NCBI GenBank assembly: GCA_021234155.1
Contig: JAJEKV010000301.1
Location: 190,001-254,000 of the forward strand
Length of the DNA stretch: 64,000 bases
From: Isoetes taiwanensis
Taxonomy: Eukaryota; Streptophyta; Lycopodiopsida; Isoetales; Isoetaceae
Reading direction: 5' to 3'
In this document: in pieces, positions 1-10,676 of the stretch
Position numbering within the stretch: the stretch's first letter is position 1
Layout of the letters: every line of letters starts with the position of its first letter
Made by a program: the position numbers and the translations under genes
Notes under the pieces: generated by a model
What the model was told of the DNA's origin: nothing
The model's input: the letters and a program-made list of their open reading frames with translations, nothing else
Databases searched by the model: none

Positions 1-1130
1 CTCGCCAGTTCGGAAAATCACTGTTGCTCGCCAAATCGGCGGGGACTTCAGCCTTTGCCTCCACTATTGCTCTTAAACAGTAGGCTTTTCTAAAACACGG
101 GCTTTCCTGATCCGCTGCCATCGCCCAAAGACATGATCATTATGAATAGGGTTCAGATTTCCTGACATCTAGGCATTCCATAGTCCGCTGCCATGCATCC
201 ATGCGTCCAAATTCATGCATTCAAAAGTTCTTGCAAAATTTAGTAAGAAGAAAGGGAGAAAAAAAGAATGGGAGCATCTAGATTCTTACCATTTATACAA
301 ATGATGGCGATGCATCTACAGATTAAACGAAACAGCCTGCAAATCCCAAAAACCATAAACAAAAGAACAAGCATTCTTGGATCAAACAGTAGAAAGACTT
401 CATCACTTACAATTGCTGGGACTTCACGTCATCTATACTCATTTATGCAAGATTCACCAAATTTCTTAACCCTAATATCATTTTTTCTCCACATCTATAA
501 AGCATACAGATCTGCATAAATTAAATAGCATTTCTTGGAGACTGCACATCATACCGGAAGATTGATCCAAGCTTGAGCCTAGCTTGAATAAGCTTGAGCG
601 TACCGGAAGATTGTTTAAAGCTCTTCATATCTCGCCTCTTATTCTGGCTTTGACGCTTCTTAAAACTCCTCGCTGCTCTAAGATTTGTTTGAACACCAGA
701 ATAAGGGCATCTGGTTCCAGATCTATAATCCACATCCAGATCCAAGCCATGGCTTCCACCTACGAAATGCGAAATGACGACTTCAGATGTCGTAGCCATT
801 TCAGATGCACGCGACCCTTCAGATGCAGTAGCTTACCTTCAGATCCGGTCGCACCCAACTGGAGGAAACTGGAGAAGGCGGGAAAATTGGCAGCCAATAA
901 GACCAGAATACCCGGATTCTAATCACAACCGTCCATCTTGCGTAAAATCTGTGTCGTCCATCCCATTACGTCAACCAATAGGATTATACTACGGGGATGG
1001 CAATCCCAGCCATCCATCTCCGCCAAAATCTAGGCCATTCATCTCTGCACTACATATATTAATTTTTAACTCTAATTTTTGACATGTGATAACATATTCC
1101 ATTGTTTTCTACGGATCTCCTGCTGTATTC
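1..1130. other. No recognisable gene
   Basis: Short overlapping reading frames on both strands contradict each other and none shows a known motif. The stretch around 780-870 repeats a short CTTCAGATG-like word several times. I see no splice-bounded exon, RNA gene or clear terminal repeat. Confidence 0.5.
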
Positions 1131-1189
1131 GGGCCATATGGCCATGGCCAAATACACTAGTTGCCATTTTGGCCATGGCCATATGACCC
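1131..1189. repeat. Inverted repeat (22-bp arms, 15-bp loop)
   Basis: Arm 1131-1152 and arm 1168-1189 are reverse complements with one mismatch. The core is GGCCATGGCC next to a CATATG. The transcript would form a strong hairpin. No gene overlaps it and its origin is unknown. Confidence 0.85.
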
Positions 1190-1494
1190 TGACATTTTCC
1201 ATATTAAACTAAAACGCTAGGATTGCAGACTAAGCAAGTAGCCTAGCATTTTAGCGTTTTCTTATTATCACGACAATTACACAAAATCTAAACGAGGCCA
1301 ACTAGAAATTAGTTGTAACTTGATCTCTATGGCATGTCAAAAAACTATTGGATCTTGGGGTAATATCAGCGTGTTTTTCTTCTAGCTGCCACATTGGCAT
1401 TTCTAGCGTTTTCAACTTTTCTAAGGAAAAAACCGAACCAATATGAGAAATAATGGGTACCAATATGAGTTGTACCAATGAGGTGGCAAAATAT

Positions 1495-2130
1495 AGTGAA
1501 TGACGTGGCAAAAGTGGCATGATGATGTGGCAAAGGGTATTTTTTGCAATCTCTATGGAATAAATGGGGAAATTTGAACTTTGCAGAAGTTGACATGCAC
1601 ATGATGATGTGGCACGCCAGTGGTGATGCCAAGTAAGGAAGACCAAATTTTGTCCAAGGCAAAAATAATGTGCAACTTTGGCTTTCCATGGGGGGATGTG
1701 ACAAATTTTTGGTGACATGGCAAGATATGGGTGATGTGGACATTTTGATGACTAGGCATTTTGCAACAAATAGACAAAACAAATATTTTCTGTTTAGGAA
1801 TTTTGGCAAAGGGAACTTCAAGAACTTAGAGCAGTTCATTCTTAGATGCTTTAAAGATTCATGCAGGTACATCAATGAGCTATAATCGAAAATTGCCGGT
1901 TTGAGATAGAGACATTGAATACATGAACAAATGTTGGTTGAAGAACTACATTTGAATATGGTGAATGACATGGCAAAAGTGGCATCATGATGTGAAGGGT
2001 ATTTCTTGCAATCTCCATGAGTTGAGTGAAGAATAAAATTTGCAAAAGTTGACATGCACATGATAATGTGGCATGCCATTGGTGACACGTCGTGCCAAGT
2101 AAGCAAGGCCAACTTTCGACTAGGCCAAAA
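1495..2130. repeat. Diverged direct repeat, two copies
   Basis: The segments at about 1495-1666 and 1957-2130 read alike over about 170 bp, sharing GTGGCAAAAGTGGCAT, GTTGACATGCACATGAT and the GCCAAGTAAG region. The second copy ends in an A run (about 2127-2143). Words of the type GATGATGTGGCA recur in the gypsy LTRs at 40190 and 49310, so this may be old LTR-derived sequence. The reading frames across it (for example minus 1366-2112) have no recognisable domain. Confidence 0.6.
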
Positions 2131-2159
2131 AAAAAAAAAAAAAAGTGCAACTTTAGTTT

Positions 2160-3975
2160 TTCACGGACGGGAAACTCTCCAACTCCGAAACTGTGAACAG
2201 ACTCTGCTAATGGACTCAAAACATCGATATTACACTGGAGAACAAGTTTCGTGGGCAGAAGACCACCCCTTCTCCAAAAAGCGCCAAAGTAGCTCATGTC
2301 CAACACGTTCGTAGTCAATTGGCCTAAGAGGTGGTTGCGGAATATTGCCATGTAGAGGGTTCGTGTTTCTTTCCTTGCCAACAATGATCGTGTAACTTAG
2401 TCCCTAGGGTAATTTCACCATTTCAGGTGACATGGCAAAGTCGAATCTCCATTCCGAAGCCTCTGTACTGCCCGAACGATAAAACACTTGGGGGTTTCTA
2501 CATGACGACCGCAAGATGCTTCGCGGTTTGATAAGTTCTCCCGGGATGAACTGCTTCCGAAAGGTTTTAAGGGTCCGTCTTCTGGCATCAACAACCTCCC
2601 TCTACGTGATGCCATTGTGCAAGATCCTGGTCGAATCTGACTAGGATATGGCATCCGAAACGTAAACCCTGTGTGTTGCTAGGTTATTGAAGGGTTTACG
2701 TTATAGAGGTCGAGTTTTAGTCGACTGCACTTGGGACATGGTCGAGAAGTTGCAGTTGAAAATGCAAAGCAATAGGAACTGACGGAATGAGATTTGGATT
2801 TATCCTCCTCCCAGTATGGCAATTAGAAGTCAAGAGCGCCTTTTGCAGTAGCAAAATTGTTTGGGATCATTCGGTATGGCCAATAGATCCAAACTCTGTT
2901 ATTTCAGTTGCTACAGCTCTGCATGCATGCTTAGAAAAGATGCACCTAATTATGCAAGAAAACGACCACGTTTTAGTCTGCGAAACGTAAAACCCTACAA
3001 TAACCTACCAACATATAGGGTTTACGTTTCGGAGGCCAAAACATAGTCGTTTTCTTGGATAACTAGATGTATGTCTTCTAAGTATACATGATGAGCCATT
3101 TGCAACTGAAATAACAGAGTTTGGATCCATTGGCCATCCCGAATGATCCCAAACAATTTTGCTACTGCAAAAAGCGCTCTTGAATTCTAATTGCCACACT
3201 GGGAGGAGGATAAATCCAAACCCCATTCCGTTAGTTCCTATTGCTTCACATCTTCAACTGCAAGTTCTCGACCACGTCCCAAGTGCAACCGACTAGAACT
3301 CCACCTCCATAACTTAAACCATTCAATAACCTAGCAACACACAGGGTTTACGTTTTGGAGGCCATATCCTAGTCAGATTCGACCAGGATCTTGTATAATG
3401 TCATCAGATAGAGGGAGGGTGTTGACGCCAGAAGATGGACCCTTAAAACCTTCCGGAAGCAGTTCGTCCCAAAGGTCATCTCCCGAAGGCTCCTGGCCAC
3501 GGACGGACTCTCCTACTCCGGAACTATGAACTGACTCTGCCAATGGACTCAAAACGTTGACACTACCCCGGGGACCAAGTTTCGTGGGCAGAAGACCATC
3601 CCTTCTCCAAGAAGTGCCAAAGTAGCTCATGTCCAACACGTTCGTAGTCAATTGGCCCAAGAGGTGGCTGTGGAATACGGCCATGTAGAGAGTTCGTGTT
3701 TCTTTCATTGCAAAAAATGACCGTGTTAACGACAAAACACTTGGGTTTCTACACGGTCGATCGCAGGACGCTTCGCGGTTTGATAAGTTCTCTCGGACCG
3801 ATCTTAGATTTCTTTTAACATGCTCAAAGCAGGTTACTTGAACAGTGGATTCAACGGTTGGATAGGGAAGACGAGCTCTGGGAGGGGGGGCATTGGCATT
3901 TGCCCTCCCGAAGGAGCACTGGTAGGAAAGCTGCCTCATCAACCTTCTGAGATCTGTCTCCTAGGGTCTGGCCTC
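2160..3975. repeat. Foldback repeat complex 1
   Basis: About 2545-2996 and about 3010-3465 are inverted copies of each other, centred near 3003. They are flanked by direct copies of another module (2160-2541 and 3493-3802). The same modules form the second foldback at 5041-6620. The arms contain small paired motifs AACGTAAACCCT / AGGGTTTACGTT at 2661-2706, at the centre near 2987-3030, and again near 3340. The right edge, near 3942-3975, matches the inverted left edge of the second complex near 5010 (GGCCAGACCC). Reading frames repeated in the modules, such as one with LLGQLTTNVLDMSYFG, recur with changes in other copies but match no family I know. Confidence 0.75.
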
Positions 3976-4276
3976 TCCCCTCTAGTGAGGAAGCCGCGCA
4001 AAGTCCTGGCTTGGTTCGATTTGGGGAAGGGTGTCAGTGCTTTAAGTTCTTCAAGATCCCTCTATTTTATCCCTTGCCAAACTCCTCTACCAAAAATTCT
4101 AAAGGTTATCATATTGCTTGTATAAAGTCCTAGTCATCATGTCCACATCACTACCATCTAGCCATGTCACCCAAAATTTGCCAACATCACTCAATGAAAG
4201 ACTAAAGATGGACATCTTTTCATTTTTGGCCTAGTCAAAACATGGCCTTGCTTACTTGGCATGCCATGTCACCACT

Positions 4277-5010
4277 TGGAGTGCCTAGGTGGCATGCTTG
4301 AGCCTAGGTGGCATGTCTGAGCCACCTTGGCATGTTGGAGCCTAGGTGGCATGTTGGAGCCCGCGTGGGATGTTGGAGCCTAGGTGGCGTCTAACATGTT
4401 GGAGCCCGCGTGGCATGTTTGAGCCACCTTAGCATGTTGGAGCCCACGTGGCATGTTGGAGTCCACGTGGCATGTTTGAGCCACCTTGGCATGTTGGAGC
4501 CTAGGTGGCATGTTGGAGCCTAGGTGGCATGTTGGTGCCCAGATGGCATGTTGGAGCCAACTTGGCATGTTTCAGCCACCTTGTCATATTGGCACGTGGC
4601 GTGTTGGAGCGTAGGTGGCATGTTGGAGCCTACGTGGCATGTTGGAGCCTAGGTGGCATGTTAGAGCCACCTTGGCACGCTTGAGCCTAGGTGGCATGTT
4701 GGAGCCACCTTGGCATGTTGGAGCCTAGGTGGCATGTTGGAGCCTAGGTGGCACGTTGGAGCCTAGGTGGCATGCTAGAGCTCACGAGGCATGTTGGAGC
4801 CTAGTTGACATGTTGGAGCCTTGGTGGCATGTTGGAGCCTAGGTGGCATATTTGAGCCACCTTGGCATGCTTGAGCCTAGGTGGCACGTTGGAGCTAACT
4901 TGGCATGTTGGAGCTCACGTGGCATGTTGGAGCCCAGGTGGCATATTGGAGCCTAGGTGGCATGCTGGGTGGCATGTTGGAGCCTAGGTGGCATGTTATA
5001 GCCTAGGTGG
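4277..5010. repeat. 19-bp minisatellite array
   Basis: The array consists of about 39 imperfect tandem copies of a 19-bp unit of the form GGAGCCTAGGTGGCATGTT, with variants such as AGCCACCTTGGC and AGCCCACGTGGC. It lies exactly between the outer edges of the two foldback complexes. The preceding 300 bp (3976-4276) is non-coding, with GGCATGCCATGTCACC words. Nineteen is not a multiple of three, so the reading frame at 4380-4568 minus is an artefact. Confidence 0.92.
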
Positions 5011-5040
5011 CCAGACCCCAGGAGACGGACATCACAAAGG

Positions 5041-6620
5041 TTACCGAGGCAGGCTTTCCTACCAGTGCTCCTCCGGGAGGGCAAATGCCAATGCCTTCCT
5101 TCCCGGAACCCGGTTTCCCTATCCGACCGTTGAATTCTCCATTCAAGTAACTTGCTTCGAGGAGGCTCAAAAAAATTCAAGATCTGTCCGGGAGAACATA
5201 TCAAACCGCAAAGTGTCCTGCAGTCGACCGTGTAGAAACCCAAGTGTTTTGTCGTTCGGGCAGTACAAAGGCTCCGGAATGGAGATTTGACTTCGCCATG
5301 TCGTCCAAAACAGCGCAATTACCCTGGAGACCAGATTACACGGTTATTTTTTGCAGCAAAAGAAACACGAACCCTCTACATGGCAGTATTCCGCACCCTC
5401 CGCTAAGGCCAATTCACTACGAACGTGTTGGACATGAGCTACTTTGGCGCTTCCTTGAGCAGGGATGGTCTTCTGCCCACGAAACTTGGTCTCTAGGGTA
5501 ATGTCGATGTTTTGAGTCCATTGGCAGAGTCAGATCACAGTTCCGGGGTGGGAGAGTTGCCCGTCCGTGGCCAGGGATCTTCCAGAGAGGACCTTTGGGT
5601 CGAACTTCTTTTGGAAGGTTTTATGGCTCCATCTTCTGGCGTCAACGCCCTCCCACTACCTCATGACATTGTGCAAGATCCTGGTCCAATCTGACTAGGG
5701 TATGGCCTCCAAAACGTAAACCCTGTACGTTGCTAGGTTATTGTAGGGTTTACGTTATGGAGGTCGAGTTTTATTCAGTTGCACTTGAGACATGGCCGAG
5801 AAGCTGCAGTTGAAAACAAGAAGCAATAGAAACTGACGAAATGGGGTTTGGATTTACCAAGGCAGGCTTTCCTACCAGTGCTCCTCCGGGAGGGCAAATG
5901 CCAATGCCTCCTGGCTCGGTAAATCCAAACCCCATTTCGTCAGTTTCTATTGCTTCTTGTTTTCAACTGCAGCTTCTCGGCCATGTCTCAAGTGCAACTG
6001 AATAAAACTCGACCTCCATAACGTAAACCCTACAGTAACCTGGCAAGGCACAGGGTTTACGTTTTGGAGGTCATACCCTAATCGATTGGACCAGGATCTT
6101 GCACAATGTCATGAGGTAGTGGGAGGGAGAAGTTCGACCCAAAGGTCCTCTCTGGAAGGTCCCTGACCATGGACGGGCAACTCTCCCACCCTGGAACTGT
6201 GATCTGACTCTGCCAACGGACTCGAAACATCGACATTACCCTGGAGACCAAGTTTCGAGAGCAAAAGACCACCCCTGCTCCGGGAAGCGCCAAAGTAGCT
6301 CATGTCCAACACGTTCGTAGTGAATTGGCCTTAGCGGAGGGTGCGGAATACCCAGGGTAATTTCGCTGTTTCGGACGACATGGCGAAGTCAAATCTCCAT
6401 TCCGGAACGACAAAACACTTGGGTTTCTACACGGTCTACTGCATGACACTTTGCGGTTTGATATGTTCTCCCAGACAGATCTTGAATTTTTTTAAGCCTG
6501 CTCGAAGCAAGTTACTTGAATGGAGAATTCAATGGTCGGATAGGGAAACCGGGTTCCGGGAAGGGAGGCATTGGCATTTGCCCTCCCGGAGGAGCACTGG
6601 TAGGAAAGCCTGCCTTGGTA
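5041..6620. repeat. Foldback repeat complex 2 (1.58-kb near-palindrome)
   Basis: The left arm (5041-5858) and right arm (5919-6620) are reverse complements over almost their whole length. The difference is mainly an ~85-bp block near 5300-5385 that is absent from the right arm. The 60-bp spacer at 5859-5918 repeats the sequence of the outer tip (5042-5095). A run-through transcript would fold into a hairpin of about 700 bp. No transposase frame is present, so it resembles a foldback-type non-autonomous element or a hairpin-RNA locus. The paired AACGTAAACCCT / AGGGTTTACGTT motif occurs in both arms (5717-5757 and 6019-6066). Confidence 0.85.
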
Positions 6621-7030
6621 AATCCAAACCCCATTTCGTCAGTTTCTATTGCTTCTTGTTTTCAACTGCAGCTTCTCGACCATGTCTCAAGTGCAACTGA
6701 ATAAAACTCGACCTCCATAACGTAAACCCTACAATAACCTAGCAACGCACAGGGTTTACGTTTTGGAGGCCAAAACGCGGTCGACTTCTTTGATAACTAG
6801 GTGGACCATTTCTAAACATGCATGGGGAGCCATGAGAACTGAAATAACAGAGTTTCGATCTAGTCGCCAATCCGAGTGACCCCAAACAATTTTGCTACTG
6901 CATAAGGCGCTCTACACCTTTAATTGCAAAACTAGGAGGAGAATAAATCAAAACCCCATTCTTGCAATTTCTACTGCCTCGTGTTTTCAACAGCAGCTGC
7001 TCGACCATGTCCCAAGTGCAACGGACCAAA
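6611..7030. repeat. Extra copy of foldback modules
   Basis: 6611-6775 repeats 5919-6075 in the same direction, including another AACGTAAACCCT / AGGGTTTACGTT pair (6719-6765). 6776-7030 is a more diverged copy of 3035-3290, recognisable by CAAACAATTTTGCTACTGCA and the CTCGACCATGTCCCAAGTGCAAC-like region near 7000. It shows that the modules travel separately as well as in foldback form. Confidence 0.7.
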
Positions 7031-7857
7031 GTCTCTTAGGAGTCTTAACAATTGTTTGCTTGTTGCATAAGTTGTCTAAGATATTATGATTCTTCATATA
7101 GTCATATCTTTGATACAAAGTTTTCTATGGAGATTATAACCTGTAAAAAAGGAAGAAAGCACTTACAACAGAACTCCAGCAAGATTGCCATTTAAACAAG
7201 AATAAAGGCCCTTAAGAGATAATCTTTCCACCCAATTCAGCTGCCTGCAAAAACCTACATATGCATAATGCAATATCATCCATAAGCATATTGAGAAATC
7301 CTCAAACGAAGTATCTTAAAAAAGGAAGTTACAATGAGAAAGAATTAGATAGTTAGGCATTACCCACTAATCTAAATACGAAGAAAGTTAGTGGATAAGA
7401 CTGCAGCAGGTTACGGTTACGGTAGGCTGAACTTTCCTGATAGGACACGAGCAACTAATTTTCACCATCGTCTAGATAAATCACACTAAGTCTAGACCGA
7501 GAAAATAATTTCAGATAAACAAATTAAGTAGTGTCAAATGGATAGTTAGCTGTTTCAAATAGGAATTGTCAATTCTATTGCATCCATACTCCTTAGGAAG
7601 CTTAGTCAATGATTTAAAATCTTCCTATGCAGAAGTATGACAAAGATATTCTGATGCAATTGTTTGGAATTGGGGAGCTGCCAAACTATAACGTCTAGCC
7701 ACTAGTTTAGAGGATTACCATGCAGAGGAGCTCTGATACCTTCGTGCACATGACTCGGAAGCAAGGTTTTCCCGAGCAAGGTTTTCCCGAGTTTGTGTTT
7801 AGGTTTAAGGTGTTAGCTGTGGTATTTTGCTCGATGGCTCCAACAATTACATCTCTA
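7031..7857. other. No recognisable gene
   Basis: AT-rich sequence without a domain-bearing frame. The frame starting at 7720 runs into the tandem array that follows and is not convincing as a gene. Confidence 0.5.
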
Positions 7858-8045
7858 ATTCTTAGTGCAAATCGTCTAAGTGCAATAAGTTATCTTGTTT
7901 TTCAAAGAACCATTGGATTCTTAGTGCAAATCGTCTAAGTGCAATAAGTTATCTTGTTTTTCAAAGAACCATTGGATTCTTAGTGCAAATCGTCTAAGTG
8001 CAATAATTTATCTTGTTTTTCAAAGAACCATTGCATTCTTAGAAA
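7858..8045. repeat. 59-bp tandem repeat, three copies
   Basis: Units begin at 7858, 7917 and 7976, each starting ATTCTTAGTGCAAATCGTC and ending CAAAGAACCATTGG. They differ by single bases only, so the expansion is recent. A partial unit follows to about 8045. Confidence 0.93.
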
Positions 8046-8148
8046 GAACCATTGGATAAGATAAATTAGATACAATTAAAACCATTGGATGACGTGGATA
8101 ACTATTGGATCGTCTATAGCGAACCTTAGTACCAACTAGATATAGGCA

Positions 8149-8645
8149 TGATTTAATGGTGTTCCACTAATGATATCCAAAATGGGGGGATAATGTTAGG
8201 ATATTGCGTAGTCTTGCCATTTTATAATGCTTGGGGATTTGTTGCAATGGTCCTATTCCCCATAAACAATTACATCTCAAATTCTTAATGGTCTAAATTA
8301 TACCAAGATGTAGGAACGGTTTAATGGTGTTCCACTAACGATATCCAAAATGGGGGAATAATGTTAGGATATTGCATGGTCTTGCCATTTTAATGCTTGG
8401 GGATTTGTTGCAATGGTCCTTTCCTCCATAAAGAAATACATCTCACAATTCTTAATGGTTTGTTATGCAAAAATGTAGGCGTGGTTTAATGGTCTTTCTC
8501 TAACAATATCCAAAATGTTAGGATATTGTTAGGATTTTGCGTGGTCCTATGACATTAATGCTTAGGGATTTGTTACAGCGGTCCTGCACCCCCTCAAGGA
8601 ATACAAATCAAATTCTTGATGGTTTTGTTATGCAAAAATAGGCGT
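8149..8645. repeat. ~165-bp tandem repeat, three diverged copies
   Basis: Units begin near 8149, 8318 and 8483. They share TTTAATGGTGTTCCACTAA, ATATCCAAAATG, GTTAGGATATTG and TTGGGGATTTGTTGCA-type words. The third copy is the most diverged. No coding frame is present. Confidence 0.85.
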
Positions 8646-8734
8646 TAAGTAATTGAAGTAGTTGAAGTAACTTGTCTTACATGGAATACTAGTATAAGGA
8701 CATGCGACCGTGCACGTGCATCACATGTAGCAAA

Positions 8735-9200
8735 TCAAGTACTCTGTCCTACCACTATAAAGACCCGTGATATGGAAGGATAGGACATGTAGAGAATCAA
8801 GTATTCTTTCCTACTTCTATAAAGACATGTGACAATAGAAGTATTACACATGTCGTAATTCATGTATTCTTTCCTACAATGCCTTAGCAAATAAAGTACT
8901 CTGTCCTACTACTATAAAGACATGTGACATGGAAGCATACGACATGTAGAGAATCAAGTATTCTTTCCTACTCTATAAAGACATGTGACAATAGAAGTAT
9001 TACACATGTCGTAATTCATGTATTCTTTCCTACAATGCCTTAGTAAATAAAGTACTCTGTCCTACTACTATAAAGACATGTGAATGGAAGTATAGGACAT
9101 GTAGAGAATCAAATATTCTTTCCTACATCTATAAAGACATGTGACAATAGAATTATTAGACATGTAGAAATTCAAGTATTCTTTCCTACAGTGGATTGTA
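8735..9200. repeat. ~155-bp tandem repeat with ~50-bp subunits
   Basis: Three higher-order units share AAAGTACTCTGTCCTACTA, CTATAAAGACATGTGACA and ATTCTTTCCTAC. Each is built from related subunits of about 50 bp. TATAAAGACATG occurs at regular spacing; it looks TATA-like, but there is no gene beside it. Confidence 0.87.
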
Positions 9201-9239
9201 TTATAAAATGACATGTCACAATAGAAGAAACTACAAAAC

Positions 9240-10526
9240 AACAGTGGAAGTTTTAGTCCACTGAAAAAAGAACACCATTATCGAACAAAACCATACTTCC
9301 ACAAATCCATATGTAGGATTCTTTGAAAACAGGACATGTAGACCTACCAAAACTGATGTTTTCAACAGTGGACCAAAAACCGGGGTGAGTGTGTCTGCAG
9401 CAGGATTTAATATGGTACTGCAGGACACTCCAGAGAATGTGCCTCTAAGTGTGGTTGTTCATCCAAAGACACAACGACGATGGGTAGCAGCTGGTATCAA
9501 TACTATTGCAGCTTGGTATGAGTCTGATCATCTCATGTCATGGGAAGCATTTAGAACAAAGTTCTTGTTGTACAGATGGGACAGAGTGTCTGGAATCATA
9601 TTCTTCGCATTGTTGCCACCGGATTCTCGGGTCCACGATTGAGGTAGTCATATGGGGTTGCCATCGGGATATCCGGCCGAGGCGGTTTGTGTCTTACGTG
9701 TATAAATTGCTTGTGCATTCCGAAATCCTGCCTCCATCTAATAGATGGCATCTTCAGTCCCTCACCCACAATGGAAAAGTGTTTGGATATGGGTATGGGA
9801 TAAGCCGCTTCACCCCAAAGTAGTAGTTTTGTGGTGGCAAGTGATCCATAGATGCCTCGAGTCAACAAGGTTAGTCCATAAAATGGATAATCGGATTTTG
9901 AGCTCGCCCTTTATGCAAACAAAGGGTTGAGAGTATTGAGCATTGTTTTTCTTGTGTGAGAGGCTTGGCAGGGCATGGTCTTGGTTGTTGACCCTTTTTG
10001 GCATCGTCTCGATCTAGCCAGCAAATTTTGCTTGCTATCTATCCCGATGCTTGGCCCAAACAACGGAAACGAAGCTTTTCATCTCGCATGCGGTGGCTTT
10101 TATGGTCAATCTGGAAGAGAAGGAGGTTGTTTATCTTTAAGGGCATAGATCTGCGGATGAGGTTGTTCTTCTTGGGCGCAAGATAAAATTGTTATGGCTT
10201 ACAATTGTTCTTCTCTTGATCAAGAGAAGAAAGTACTGATCTGGCATACTTACCTTCAGATTCATTCTTTTGCATAGGCAGGTGGTTGTGCTCAGTTGGA
10301 TCGGTTTGTCCACTGGGGTTATAATCCTGTCTTTGCATTTATGTTGCTCTGGTTTCTAGTTGGTGAATAAAGCTTGACGTCCTTCAAAAAAAAAAAAAAT
10401 ATGGTACTGTGGAAATTACCCAAAGTGCTCGTGCTAAGAAGGCCTTCTGTACCTTTTCCAGGTCATTCCAGATGGCGGGGGATATCACCAAACCCCACAC
10501 CTCTGCCGCATATAGGAGGATAAGCT
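9240..10526 (-). pseudogene. LINE reverse-transcriptase C-terminal fragment, split by another LINE
   Basis: On the minus strand, 10526-10400 reads LLYAAEVWG, then W-NDLEKVQKAFLARAL, a pattern typical of the region downstream of the RT palm in plant and arthropod non-LTR elements (a 'lLYgaEvWG' block followed by 'lekvQ..fl'). The frame resumes after the plus-strand LINE, at 9420 and below, as a decayed continuation with stops (down to about 9240). The piece is therefore an old LINE fragment that later served as a target for a second LINE. Only this part of the RT is seen; the palm motif and endonuclease are absent. Confidence 0.65.
9421..10399 (+). mobile_element. 5'-truncated LINE with poly(A) tail and target-site duplication
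   Basis: The insertion is bounded by copies of TATGGTACTG (9411-9420 and 10400-10409) and ends in a 14-A tail at 10386-10399. These are the marks of target-primed reverse transcription. Inside, 9745-9930 and the frame after it carry a degraded zf-RVT (zinc-binding, downstream of RT) region: HPKVVVLWWQVIHRCL, then L-HKMDN, then a frameshift and EHCFSCVRGLA. 9421-9642 is the weakly conserved segment before it, with DHLMSWEAFRTKF. The RT catalytic region is missing, so the copy is dead on arrival. It lies antisense inside an older LINE fragment. Confidence 0.8.
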
Positions 10527-10676
10527 ATAAATCATGAATAGCCCTGAAGCTCTAACAATAATTTTGTTGTGGCTGAGCTATACCCTCACATTGAGGCACT
10601 ACTTTATTTACTTACTGAAAACTCAATGTCAATGGATACCCTGCATTCCAATTATGGCCATGCACCACAAACAACA
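10410..10676. other. Flank of older LINE fragment, otherwise featureless
   Basis: 10410-10526 belongs to the minus-strand LINE fragment described above. The rest to 10676 shows no gene or repeat I can identify. Confidence 0.4.

Noticed and set aside
4277-5010. CRISPR-like array
   Set aside because: The repeat units are contiguous and degenerate, with no unique spacers, in a plant nuclear context.
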